Assembly (NCBI RefSeq): GCF_004337985.1 | Contig: NC_043744.1 | Location: 4,437,417 to 4,501,416 of the forward strand | Length of the DNA: 64,000 nt | Origin: Pyricularia pennisetigena | Taxonomy: Eukaryota; Ascomycota; Sordariomycetes; Magnaporthales; Pyriculariaceae | Direction of reading: 5' to 3' | Shown here: positions 42,121 through 53,400 of the stretch, one piece after another | Layout: each line of letters opens with the position of its first letter | Numbering within the stretch: position 1 is the first letter of the stretch | Made by a program: the position numbers and the translations under genes | The notes under the pieces: model-generated | Seen by the model: only the letters and a program-made list of their open reading frames with translations | Database searches by the model: none | What the model was told of the DNA's origin: nothing

Positions 42121-44925
42121 GCGGTTAAGACGATTGTACCCGCTAAGGAACTCTGATTATTGACGGATGGGGGAAGGGAGACGGAGATGCCCCTGTCGTG
42201 CGCAACACGGAGTTATAAATGGATTCTTGCAGCTTTTCGGAGCAGGGATTGTCACGTCTGATCAGTGGCCGCGCCTGATGAAACAGTTTGGGTCGCCCAG
42301 GACGTGCTCTTATTACCAACAACATCGCCCAAGCGGACCATAATCTCCTGAAAACCTGATTAGCAAGAGTGGCTACATTAAAGATTCGAGAGACTGGTCG
42401 CAGATCTGGCTATGTTACACGCATATGTATGTGGGCTATCGTCATTGACTGGAATTTATAAAGACAAGGCGAAATGTCCTCCCCTTGGCCCTTGGCAAGT
42501 ATGGGTTGGTCATTGGGTTGGCGGCTAAGCGCAGCAAACGAGTCCTGAGCGCGCATTCGGGCCAACGCGACTCTGGCCGGGTTCTGGTGGCATTGGTTGG
42601 TTGACGCAGCTCTTCTTTCAAGGCCATATACCAATGCCTGTGTGTGGTTTATGTGTTATGTTTTATCTCGCAGACCCCCGGGGGCATTAAGGGAATGCAG
42701 CCGAACATTTCCCCAGTATGATAGAGGGTCCGTATCAACTGAGTGTCTTGACCGTGTGTTTGGAAATCGGAACAAGAGGGTCAAGTATTTTACGTGGGCT
42801 TGTAAATGGGTCTGCATCGCGGGACAGGAGTGTTTCCCATCCCCACGCTGCCAAGGCATTCTCGGCAAAAAGTCCATCCCAGAATGGCAACTGGTGGACT
42901 GAGGTGATGTGCTTGTGATTACAAGACACAGTGCCAAGCCACGCAATTTTGATGTCGCTCACCTTGGAAACAGAACACAGAGAAAATGAATAGTGTTGCC
43001 TCAATCTCAGCGTATCGCTCTGCAGCACATTAAAGCTTATCTGCCGTCCGAATATATGATACCTACAAGTGTTGATCAAAAATTCCAGCTGTGGTAAGCG
43101 ATTTATGCAGGGTCGTGGATGCCAACAAGAGATCATAGGGCTCGGATCGGGGAATCGTGAGCTTCAGAATTCTTTGTTGGTAGCTGGACCCTGACGCCAG
43201 CGAATGTTGCTATTTCCGGACATTAGCACATCCTGGGCAGAAAGTCCCATGCTGTCATCCCACAGCAGAGAGTGGTTTCTTCGGGAAAGATTGCGGAACA
43301 CTGGATTGATGAAACAATATAAGCGCGCAAGCCGACACGACCACATCTGGCGGCCATGCCTACGCATCCCCGAATGAGAAGATCAGAGTCGGTAACAAGT
43401 CAATTAGCCAGTGGGCAGGCCTGGCAAGAGATTGTCTGCCCAGGTTAACCGAAGCGCTCTTGGCGCTGTCTACATCGTGACGCGTTGGTTGACTTCTTGT
43501 ACTGCGCCCCTTCGCAACCAGCCGAACACTTGACGTAGGACCAACTCACCAAGAAATCCCGTGCATTAGCACATATTATATTTAATCAAGGTTTTGAGTG
43601 GGAGGAGGTTGATGTTGCAATTCCATCTATTCGAGTTCCATGGGTAATATGACTATTGAGATTTGAGTTGCTACACGAAGATTTGAAGAATGTATTCGGC
43701 CCCCTCCGCGGGGTTTTTGGGGTGATACAATCTAGGTACATACATGTACCTTTTTTGATATTGATATGCACCAGGCGAAGTGTTATCATTTTGTCAACTG
43801 GGTTAGACAATTAGTTGGAAAACCAATCAGCAGAAGCTGTGATAAATTAGCGCTCAATTCTGGCAATTGTACCCTCATAGGAAACTGTGACGTGCAGTAC
43901 ACGCCCCTCAAGCTGCGCTGCTCAGTTGAAACAAACGGTGAGAGGAGCTGATGGCCGTCGTCCAGTAGCGCAAAGGTTCTCAAAAGTTGCAGCCGCAATA
44001 CAATTTAAGCTACAAATCCGGTGCCATGATTGATGGGCGACCTGGAGTGACCCCTTGAATGTATAAAATTAGAAAACCCAAAGCCCTATAGGATTTTAGC
44101 ATCAGGTTCCCCCTGCCAAGATGGGGTACTCCACACGAGAGTTCAATCCAATCGAGGCGAATGCCAAGTTTAAATGTCGGCGGCTACGCTGAGCAAGGGA
44201 CCTCCTAAGCCAACCACATCATTGTGCCTGTTAGTTGATGCGAACCATCACATCAAATTTTTGGGATATCGAGATTTTTGACAGCATGAGGTCATCCCAG
44301 CCACCCCAAAAGTCTCCCAAATGATTGCGGTTTGCGCTCGCCATGGTGTTTTCAGGCCGCGGACAATGGAGATACCAAGAAACGAGCCAGCGCTTCTTGA
44401 CTGCAGTCAAGCGCCCGCATCTGGCCGTCGATTGCAAAGACCACATTGACCCTAGTTGTCTCTTGATACACCAGGGAGATCAAGCTGATCTGCACATTTC
44501 GTTCCACTGTATTCATCCGTTCTTCCCATGTTAATGCTTCTTATCATAATTTGATATTCTGGCACTCATGTTAAGGCACCATTCCCCTTAAGATCCCTTC
44601 TCCGCATTTTCGTACTAAGATCTCGTACTCCACACCTTTCTCTCGTACTTCCATTCTCTCATTTTGTTTCGCATTTGTTACCCTAGCTTGCCTTTTTTTT
44701 TAATTCGTTCCGCATGTTCTTGCTGGGAAGAGACATCGGGGCTGAGGGCGACGTCTTCAACTGCTGACAGCGAAGTGCTTACGAGTCTTCCGCGTCCAGC
44801 GCTGCTCAGCCCGCCCCTGCTTTTTTACGCCATTAAAACCGGTAGTACCTTATTAATTAAACCTTCTCTCTGCAGGCAGAGATTTTTTCCTTTTGCACCA
44901 CGGTGTATCACGGTAGCACTTGAAC
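42121..44925. other. Gene-poor intergenic region between duplicated units
   Basis: About 2.8 kb without a supportable gene. Many short frames (for example 42597-42902, 43136-42735, 44664-44984) have no features and overlap on both strands. It may contain more decayed parts of the duplicated acetyltransferase or its promoter, but I cannot align any. The last 250 bases are C/T-rich and probably form the promoter and leader of amidase copy B. Confidence 0.5.
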
Positions 44926-47910
44926 ATGAGGATCGCGTGCCTTCAGTTCGCGCCGGTCTCGGGCGATGTCGACAACAACCTTAACCGAGCCGATTCGGTG
45001 CTTAACCGCTCGATGCAACCAGATCACGACGGGCTTGACCTTCTCGTGCTTCCAGAGCTTGCATTTTCCGGCTCCAAGTTTCGATCGTTACAAGACATCT
45101 CGCCTTTCCTTGAGCATTCGGGCTCCGGGATCAGCTCACTCTGGGCTCGGACAACTGCCCTCAAGTACAATTGTAATGTTGTCGTGGGATACCCAGAGAA
45201 AGTTGATATGAGACCAAAGTGGCCCACTTCTCCCGAATACTACAACTCATCAATTGTTGTCAGTTCTGACGGCGAGACTATTGCCAATTACCGGAAATGT
45301 TCCTTGTGGCCAGAGGACGAAAAGTGGGCGTTGGAAGGTCAGGATGGGTTTTTCGAAGACTACCTCGAGGGCATCGGAACTACCGTCATGGGTATATCCG
45401 CGGACATTATGTAGGTCTCGTCCTTCAATCCAGTCCTTTCCATACCACGCTCACATCTTTTTTTNNNNNNNNNNTACAAATTCGCCGCACCCTGGGCCGA
45501 CTTCGAATTTTCCATGCATATCGTGGAGACCATGGCAAACGTCGTCATTGTTACCATGGCCTGGGAAACCGAGGAAGAGTCAAGGAAGTTCAGTCGATCC
45601 CCACAGGAGCCAGACATGGACTCACTCACCTGCTGGGTGCAACGACTGGAGCCACTCATCAAGACCCAGACCGGCGAGGAAGTTATCGTTATCTTCTGTA
45701 ACCGTAGTGGTACCGAGTCCGGTCAAGCATTTGCTGGCACTAGCGCTATTCTTGGTATCAAAGACGGCGAGGTTTCAGTCTATGGCTTGCTTGGTCGCGG
45801 CGTCAAGGATGTTCTCATGGTTGACACCAACCATCCACCAATCGCAAAGTTAACTCAGCATGATGCTGAAGTGGCCAGCGAACCTCGAAAACCAGCAGAG
45901 ATGCCCAAGGCCAGTGAACCTCCCAGTCGCAAGACCATCTTGCACCAAAGGCCGCCGTCACCCGGCCTAATTTCTTCCCAGCTCAGCCCCGGGCTTGTGC
46001 CAGATTTCGCGTCCGCAGCACTGCTCGCTTCGACAATGATGGCACCGCCTGGTGATCTCAGGGCCGAACCCGCGGGGCAACGTGAGAAATCCGCCGTCTC
46101 ACTGCAGGTCCCGCCGTTGGGCAAGTATTCTTCTCGCGGTGGTTCCGAATCGCCCAAAAAGCCCCCTAGCCCCAAGGCGAAATCAGTGGCACCCAAGCTG
46201 CAGATTCCCACAAGTCAGTTTTCTACAGCTATACAGCAGAGCATCAGTCCTGCTGTGGACAGCCCCGACGTGGCAACGCCCATCTGTCCAAGCCCAACGC
46301 CTCAAGATATGCGACCGTTTTTTGCGACGACACCGAGCTCTGCCCATTCTCCCATGCAGTCCAGAAAGCATCCCTACATCTCGAGCGGAACCGTCAAGGT
46401 GATTACAGACTATCGCACGCCGACCAATCCGACGACGCCCTTTCTTGAGTTCTTCCGCAACATTTCGCCCTCTTCGCCAAAATCGCCAACTGTTTTCCAG
46501 TGCTCGCCTCTTCACTCCCCAAAGCTTTCTCAGAAGGAGGACAATCAACTCTATTGGGTCCCGCCACGTAAAATGATTGCCTCGCCCATCGAGCCCCCAA
46601 AGCCCGTCGAGACTCCGAATAAAATCGCAAGAGCCGACACTCCCCTCGACAGAATGCTGTCCATGTTTGCTATGCCCCCAACTTTTGTGCCTCGTCAAAC
46701 GACTTCTTCTCCCGTTTCCATAGCAGTAGTCAAGTCTCCCGGGCCACTGGTCCCGGAAAAGCCCAAGAGAAAGCCCAGGTCTACCACTCCCGCGTCGGTA
46801 GATTCCAGACCAGCGACAGACGGCTTCAGGAAGGCCCGCATGCGCTCCTCGTCTACGAAACAGCAACAGCCGCCCGAGGCGTCCTCCACTCAGAACCGCT
46901 CCCAACGTGACGATGCAAAACGCTCGCTTTGGATCGCTCCCCCTCCCAAAAGTCGCAGCCAAAATCGCAGCCAGAGCGTGACGCCGATGGACACCTCCCC
47001 TGCGGTCGCTTTCCCCGAGCCCCTGAACCTCAAAAACCCAGCGCCCCGATCGCGCAGCGCGGCGGCAATCACCAGGCCTTTCGAATCACCAAAGACGCCC
47101 GTGCCCTCGCCGCCGCTCAAGGACGAGGTCGTGGAGAAGCCCGTCAAGCAGTACCGGCCTTGCCCCCGGGCCAATAGCAACCTTGGCGGCAGACGAGCCC
47201 ACAGCGCCAGCCGCGTCGTCACCGGCATCAAATCCCAAGGGGATTTGCCGCCATTACCCCTCGCCCCGTCGTCCAGCTGGCCGGGCGACGCACCAGCCGC
47301 GGGCGAGATTGCTCGGCCGACCAGCCGCCGGGGCCACGAGACGCCCACGCAGCAGCAGACGATGGGCCACCGTCGAAGCCAGTCTCTTTCAGGGCCAGGA
47401 CCCGCCTCCAGAGACGCCGCTCTGCAGTCCCGCCCGCTCGACCCTTCAGCACAGAGGCCGGTCAACGACGCCGAGTCCATCTCGGGAGCCTCCAGAAGCA
47501 ACCAGCCGCGGGGCCGCTCCGCCACCAAATCGCCCCCGATCTTACAGCCAGCGACGAGCCTCGACACCCCGAGGGGCCGATCGATCGAGCAGCGAAGCAA
47601 ACCCAGGGCGCGGAAGCGGACGGAGACGCCCGGGACGACCAGCAGCTCCTCCTGCGTCCGGCACGCCGTCGGCTCTCCGGCAGGCATCGATCCCGACGAG
47701 ATCATAGCCACCATCAGCAAGCTTACCGACGACTGCCCCTACCACAAACAGGGGACGCCGGCGCTCGGGACTGTGATTCGTTCCGCCGACGGCAGCCTGT
47801 ACACGATTGAGTTGCCTCAGCGCGTTCAGGATCTGGCAATGTCGATATTGCAGAACCCTAATTACCTCGCCGGCGCTTCTCTAAATAGAAGACAAAGCGC
47901 CGTGTGGTAG
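44926..47910 (+). CDS. Nta1-like amidase paralogue, nucleophile Cys to Ser (copy B)
   Basis: Exon 1 is 44926-45410. Exon 2 begins inside or just after an assembly gap of 10 N (45465-45474) and runs to 47910, about 970 aa in total. The first 290 residues closely match copy A: Glu44 in LPELAF and Lys124 in NYRK are kept, but the nucleophile position reads MGISADI (Ser158) where copy A has MGICSDI. Cys is required for amidase chemistry in nitrilase-family enzymes, so this copy is probably inactive or altered. It lacks the first intron of copy A but shares the second at the same phase. The long Ser/Pro-rich tail is kept (SPDVATPICPSPTPQDMRP) and ends in a module matching copy A (IIATISKLTDDCPYH, ADGSLYTIEL). 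An intact 800-codon tail suggests it is still under selection. A regulatory or binding role is inference. Confidence 0.85.
45465..45474. other. Assembly gap (10 N)
   Basis: Ten undetermined bases at the 3' end of the intron of amidase copy B. The acceptor AG and about the first four bases of exon 2 must lie here. The frame on both sides is consistent with a phase-2 intron, as in copy A. The number of N may be arbitrary. Confidence 0.95.
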
Positions 47911-48418
47911 GGGGTTGTTTTTTTCTTTGTGATACTAGGCGAATTCGTCGTATACCCCCATTTGCATGCACTTCTTATTACTTCTTTTTGAGTCTCGAGT
48001 TCTAAGCATCAACCAGGAGCTGTACAGATCAAATTCTATCCATCCCATTTGGCATTTTTCTGCCTCCTTTTTTTTTCATGTTTGCCTTTTACCCGACGAC
48101 ACTATTCATGATCAGTTTACACTACCCAAAATGACAGCTAGCGTTTCTTTTGTCTTTTTCTTCTGTTTGTTTTGCCCGCTTTGCTTGAGGTTTGTTTCTG
48201 TCTTGATATTTTAGCGACAATAAATGTTATTTATCACTGAAAGTATCACGCGCATGTATTACAAAAAGGCCAATATTTCCGCAATCAGCGACCAACCGAG
48301 AAACCTACTCAGTTTGTTTATAAATGTCATTAGAGATCTAGAAACTACTTTGCGGTTCTTACGGTTCTTCGCTTCTGTTGCCAGAGCATTGCGCGTGTTT
48401 ACTCAAAGTAAAACAAGT
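47911..48418. other. Intergenic region between convergent genes
   Basis: About 500 T-rich bases holding the 3' UTRs of amidase copy B and the GNAT gene. No coding features. Confidence 0.5.
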
Positions 48419-49276
48419 TCACAGGTCATAGACCATCCAGACACCACCCTCCCGCTCTCCGCCCTCCTGCACCCGGAACCCAACCTTCTCATAAAACTTG
48501 ACCACCTTGGTATTCTCCCCTGAGATGCCAATGTGCACACCCTTGCCACTATCCAACATCATCTCCTGCCCAGACCCATCCTCCAGCACGACGGGGACCC
48601 TCTCCCCCTGCCTCCGCTTGACGCTCTCCATGAACTGCTCAATCAGCTTCCTCCCCCACCCCTTCCCCTGCCACGGCTCCAGCATATCGATGTGCATGGT
48701 GCCACGGTACCGCTGCACCATCTCCTCCTTGCCCTCGACGCCCTCGAGCAGCAGCCAGCGTGGCTCGCGCGCGAGCTGCAGCAGCGCCTGCTCGTTAACC
48801 TCGCCCTCCGGCGTCGTCCAGGCCTCCCGCGTCTCCATCTGCCGCGGCGTCATGTCGGCCGTCGAGAGGTGCTTGGCCACGTAGCCGTGGTACGCGGCCG
48901 CAAAGGCAAACACGTCCGGCGTGCCAATGACGTACCCGACGCAGCGGCCGGTCCCGTCGTCCAGCACAAAGCAGTGCGACGGCGACAGCTCCGTGTACTG
49001 GTGCGTCCAGAGGTACGGCGAAAGCTTGACGCCTGCCGGGGACTTGGCCAGTGACGGTGGGAGAGTTGCGCGGCACTGTAGGGATGGGAGTAAATATGTG
49101 AGGTTTTTTTTTTGTTTATTTATCGGGCCTTTTGCAACCACCTGAGACGTTGGCCTTGCTTCCGGTGCAGGTGGTGCGCTATGCCGCGTAGTCGTATGTG
49201 GTATTTGGGTAGCTAAACTCACAATGAAGGCCGTAGCCTCAAAGTCGGTTGGCTGGTATGGTCTGATGAAAGCCAT
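48419..49276 (-). CDS. GNAT-family acetyltransferase
   Basis: Two exons (49276-49223 and 49075-48419) with a 147-nt intron give 236 aa. The splice joins DFEATAFI to CRATLPPSL. The N-terminus IRPYQPTDFEA is a common start of GNAT domains. Motif A has the acetyl-CoA pyrophosphate-binding loop (MLEPWQGKGWGRKLIEQF, about residues 160-177), and motif B reads ENTKVVKFYEKVGF near the C-terminus. The family transfers acetyl from acetyl-CoA to amines; the substrate is unknown, and similarity to uncharacterised fungal N-acetyltransferases is the best guess. It is convergent with amidase copy B, and a relic of the same gene follows copy A. An unspliced reading is also open, but it inserts a Lys/Asn-rich stretch that interrupts the domain. 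Confidence 0.85.
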   Translation of the reverse strand: MAFIRPYQPTDFEATAFIVSLATQIPHTTTRHSAPPAPEARPTSQVVAKGPINKQKKNLTYLLPSLQCRATLPPSLAKSPAGVKLSPYLWTHQYTELSPSHCFVLDDGTGRCVGYVIGTPDVFAFAAAYHGYVAKHLSTADMTPRQMETREAWTTPEGEVNEQALLQLAREPRWLLLEGVEGKEEMVQRYRGTMHIDMLEPWQGKGWGRKLIEQFMESVKRRQGERVPVVLEDGSGQEMMLDSGKGVHIGISGENTKVVKFYEKVGFRVQEGGEREGGVWMVYDL

Positions 49277-50457
49277 TATTTGATCGATCGCAAACCGTTC
49301 GATATATGTTCAAGTTTTGGTTGCTGTGCTTTACGAGAACGTAGGCGGGAGCTTGAAAGGCACCTCAGACAGGGGCAAGTGAGGTAGGTGATGGCTGGAT
49401 GTTCTGAATGATCAGATATCATTGGTTCGACTCATTCACGGCGCCGGTGCTTTCTTGATTCAGTATTGAATCATCGGATGAACACCGTGCAACTTGTCGA
49501 CTTTAGATCAGCTCCTGCACCTGGTGTTTGTTTGTTTGTATGGGATGGAAAAGCGCAGTTCATTGAACGATGCGGGGATCTTGCAGCTACAGTAGATAAA
49601 CGTCGACCGGATCGTCGGCCCCGAAATTGCAAGAGCTTGCGGCGAGCTGATTGCGCCCTCCCCAGACGTTCAAGTACACACCAATCAGCAAATCATGGGA
49701 AAGAACATGCCGCCCAACTCCAAGGCCAGTACAAATTCATCCATAACCCGAGCTCAAGTGCATGTCTCAAAGCTTTCACTGACATTGAAACATGGAAACA
49801 CTGGGTTATTTTTCTTCTTCTCGCACTTCTTCTACAATCTGTGATATCGTCAAAGATACTCCTGTTCCTTTCACGTTCCCCCGCATCCAACCCCTCTTTA
49901 CTTAGAACGCCGAGACAAATTAAGGAAATTCTCAAACACCAAAAATAACACTGGTAAGGAAAGAAAAACTTGCTCCGAGCAAAGCAAGGTGATACGAGAA
50001 AGAAACAAACGTCGTGGACAAAAAGGTCAAGGACGCATGTGCGAGGTAATCCAGCGCAGATTATCTCTTCAGAAAACTGTATGTTCTCCCAGGTTTCAAA
50101 ACCCGCCAGTTATGAAGAAAAAATGATTGAGGCCGTCAACGTGAAGAAACTAGAAGTAAATGTAAGAATGGCTACCAGAACCCGGGGGTAGTCTTCCAAG
50201 ACCAATAATAAAGAGACATTAAGAGAAGAGAAAAAAAGATCAAAACAAAAAATAAGTAGATGTGTACAGTCTGATGTTATACAAACAAACTTAGGTATCT
50301 CGAGTTGATAGTTTCGTTAGCTTCGTTCTCTGCGAATGATCGCATCCCACAAATATTAGAATGTCCAGTACTAAAAGAAAATAAAAAGGAAATCCCCGTG
50401 CATCTTGGCCTGCCAAATGTCGTCGATCGAGTGCGGAAAGAAACAAAACGGTCTTAT
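49277..50457. other. Intergenic region
   Basis: About 1.2 kb. It should contain the GNAT promoter (left end) and the 3' UTR of the next minus-strand gene (right end). Short frames at 49466-49948 and 49970-50191 lack features. The right half is purine-rich (AAGAGAAGAG). Confidence 0.5.
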
Positions 50458-53400
50458 TCAAATCATCCCACCCGGCAAAGCACTAGGTTTTCTCGTCGGG
50501 GCAGTCATCACCGAGCGGCCAACGGGTGGTGCAGCCGAGACAAATGCTCGCGTATCTCGTGGAGGTCCAAAGGGCCCAGCAGCGCCCAGTGAAGCTGCGG
50601 CAGAAACTCCCGAATTAGCCCCTTGAGCTTCCGTATTCGTCTTCCGGAGCCGCCATCTACTGGCCGGCTTGTCTTCCTCGTCCTCGCTAACCGAGAAAGC
50701 ACTGCGGCCATCGTCGGCCGCCCTGGAGCCACCGAGCGAGCCACTCGAGTTCGAAAGAGGGAGATGCGGCGAGCTCGAAGTAACCAATGTCTCATCGTCG
50801 TAATCACTATTCTTTCGTCCAAGGAAGCCATTCATGACACCGCGAGTTCGCCTAGGGTTTATCGGTGGGACCGGAGGTGCAGTGCGTTTATCCGATCCCG
50901 CCCCTGTGCTCTCAGGGAAAGCTTGGCTCTGAGGCAGATTAACCGTCGGAACCCGGCTGGTGCTCATCACCAGTGTCGGATCTGAGATGTCCTTCTTGTT
51001 GATGAATTTCTTCTTCGCTTCGTTCAGGCTGCTGTTGGTAGTTGATCCCGAAGGGGAATTGGCAGCGGGCGAGGGAGGCATAAATTGATGCCTCGGGCTG
51101 GTTGGAAGACCTTGACTTAACGGGGCGATAGGAGAGATGGGTGCCAATTCTCCAAGTCGTGGAGGGTTAACCTTCAGGTTTCCCGAAGAAGCCGATCTAG
51201 AGAATCCTTTGGGCGACGACATAGCTCCAGGGTAAGGTTGAGGCGGCATAATAGGCGACCTCTTGATATCGGTACCGGGAAGGCCCGGTGAGCGCAGCAT
51301 TGGCCGACGTGGCATGTTCTCAGAATCGTTCGACTGCTGGTTTTCGTATGGAGATGAGTTGTTGCGAAGACGAGGCGGTCGAGGCGGAACCCTGCCAGTG
51401 CTCGTTTCAGACCCACTCCTATCGCGTTCGTTGCGCGGAGGAGACATCGATGTACCACTGCGATATGAATCCTCACTAAGGTCTCGCCTGGCGTGTCGAG
51501 TTTTGGATGGTGTTCGTTCCTGCGGATTAGTCTCATTTTGAGCATCAGACTCCTCGTTCTTGGCACCTTCTCCTTGACCCTGGTGCCGCGCAAGAACGGC
51601 AAGTTCCTTTTGTTTCTGAAGCTGTCGGCGAGCCTGTCTAAAAGCGCGAAGACCCGGATGAGTCTGCTCGTCATCCTTGTCCGTCAAAGACCGTGTAGAT
51701 TTTGTAGACCTCAGTGACCGACCATCCGAGTCCTTCTCTTTGGCCTTGTCCTCAAACTGGCGCCTGGCTGTCTCTACCCTCGAATTGATCTCCGCCTCCT
51801 CCCTCATAGGGGCAAGGCCGGCGTCCTCAAAGGATTGTTTAGAAGGGCTGGGCGATGAGCTCATGGTCGTAGCACCAAGGCCTAGGGTCTGTAAAGCTTT
51901 CCTGGGTGGGCCGTTGCGATTCCTGTCAGCCAGAGATCCCCGACTTGACTTGCCCCTGAGCAGACCAAATGGGCTGGGCTTGGCTGGCACAGGCGTTTCG
52001 CGCTCCTGGGGCTGAGGGGAAGGCGCCCGGCTGCTCTCCGCAGATTCGAGATAAGATGTAGTCAGTCTTTCCTGAACACGACGCCTGGCGATCGCAACCC
52101 GGTTGGCAAAGTCGTCGGAGTCTTCCTCCTTGACCGGGCTGGTGTTGTTTTCTGGAACTTCGACTGGGTTTGACTGCATTGACGGTTCCGGTTCGGTCGG
52201 AATGTCGTCTTGGACAAGCGTGTGCTGGCTAATGCGAGCCTCAGCGGCTTCGTCTTCATAGGGATTCCACTGCTGGTCCTGCCAATTGCTGACCCCTAAG
52301 CCATCGCCCATGATTGCCAGAACTGTCGAGTCCCGCGAGGCAGCTGGGAACTTGACCTCCAAGCCTGAGGAGCTAGGCCCGTAGATAGAGGATGTGCTGC
52401 TCTCCGAGCGCATGTGCTGACGTACCATACCACTCAAGCCAGTTGTAAGAAGGCCCGGAGAACCCAGCGTAGGCGAGTCGATCGGCGTGGTGTTTTGTGG
52501 AATGATAGGTGACTCAAAGATTTCAGGCTTCGATAGCGGCGGTGAAGGATCGTGGGGCGGGTCGTATACTTGGGATTTAAAAGACAGCGGTGTTGGCAGG
52601 GCGTCCTGCCTGAATGCGGGATGCTCGCTGTCGGCAGGTCTCTCTAAAACAACAGCGGGAGGAATGGGGGAATGCCCAGGCTCGTCTGTGGATTCGTCAG
52701 AATCATCAAGGAAGGTTAATGATGTCGACTTGTCCTTCGGTTCTGGATGTATCGACAGGCCGGTCTTGGACATGTTCGTGCCGTTGGACTCGGTCCGACC
52801 ACGCAGCGTCGGGGTGTCGCGACCCTGCTGCAGCTGGAGCTGTCGTTCTGCGTACTTGGATTCGTTATATGGCTGCGCTGGTTTGTTGAACACACCCATA
52901 GCAGTTGCCTTGCCTACATCGTTGGGCTGGATAGCCATCAGAGACATATCACCGGTCTCGCTGATTGGAGGGCTCAGAGGAGGTGTCCCAGCAAAGTTGA
53001 ACCGAGACTCCTTGCTGGAGATATTGCTGCCCCGGTCGTTCGAGGCAGAGACTATCGAGGCCGTGGGGCTTGTTGTTCTCAAGTTGGGAGCGCTAGCCTT
53101 GGAAATTATGGGTCGGCGTTCGCCAAACCCAAAGCCCATCGGAGGCGATGTTGAGGAGTTGGGATCGGGAGAGCCCCTGGTGAATGACTTCTTTCCTGTG
53201 AGGGTATCAATGCGTGACAAAGCAGTAGATTGGCTGGCATGGAGATCCTGGTTCAGCGCCTGCTCGTAAAGTCTCCTCGTTCGAGTGACTGAACGCTCGA
53301 CAGGGGCGCCAGAGGCCGTAGAAGCGGTTGTAGCCTGTGACTGCTGTGAGGCAATGGAAGTTGCTGCTGTTGAATTGCGCGCCAAGGACGAGGCAGTAGT

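Noticed and set aside
48419..49276. Unspliced reading of the GNAT gene (285 aa)
   Set aside because: The extra 49 residues have low complexity and split the domain; the GTGAGT...CTACAG intron restores a normal GNAT start.
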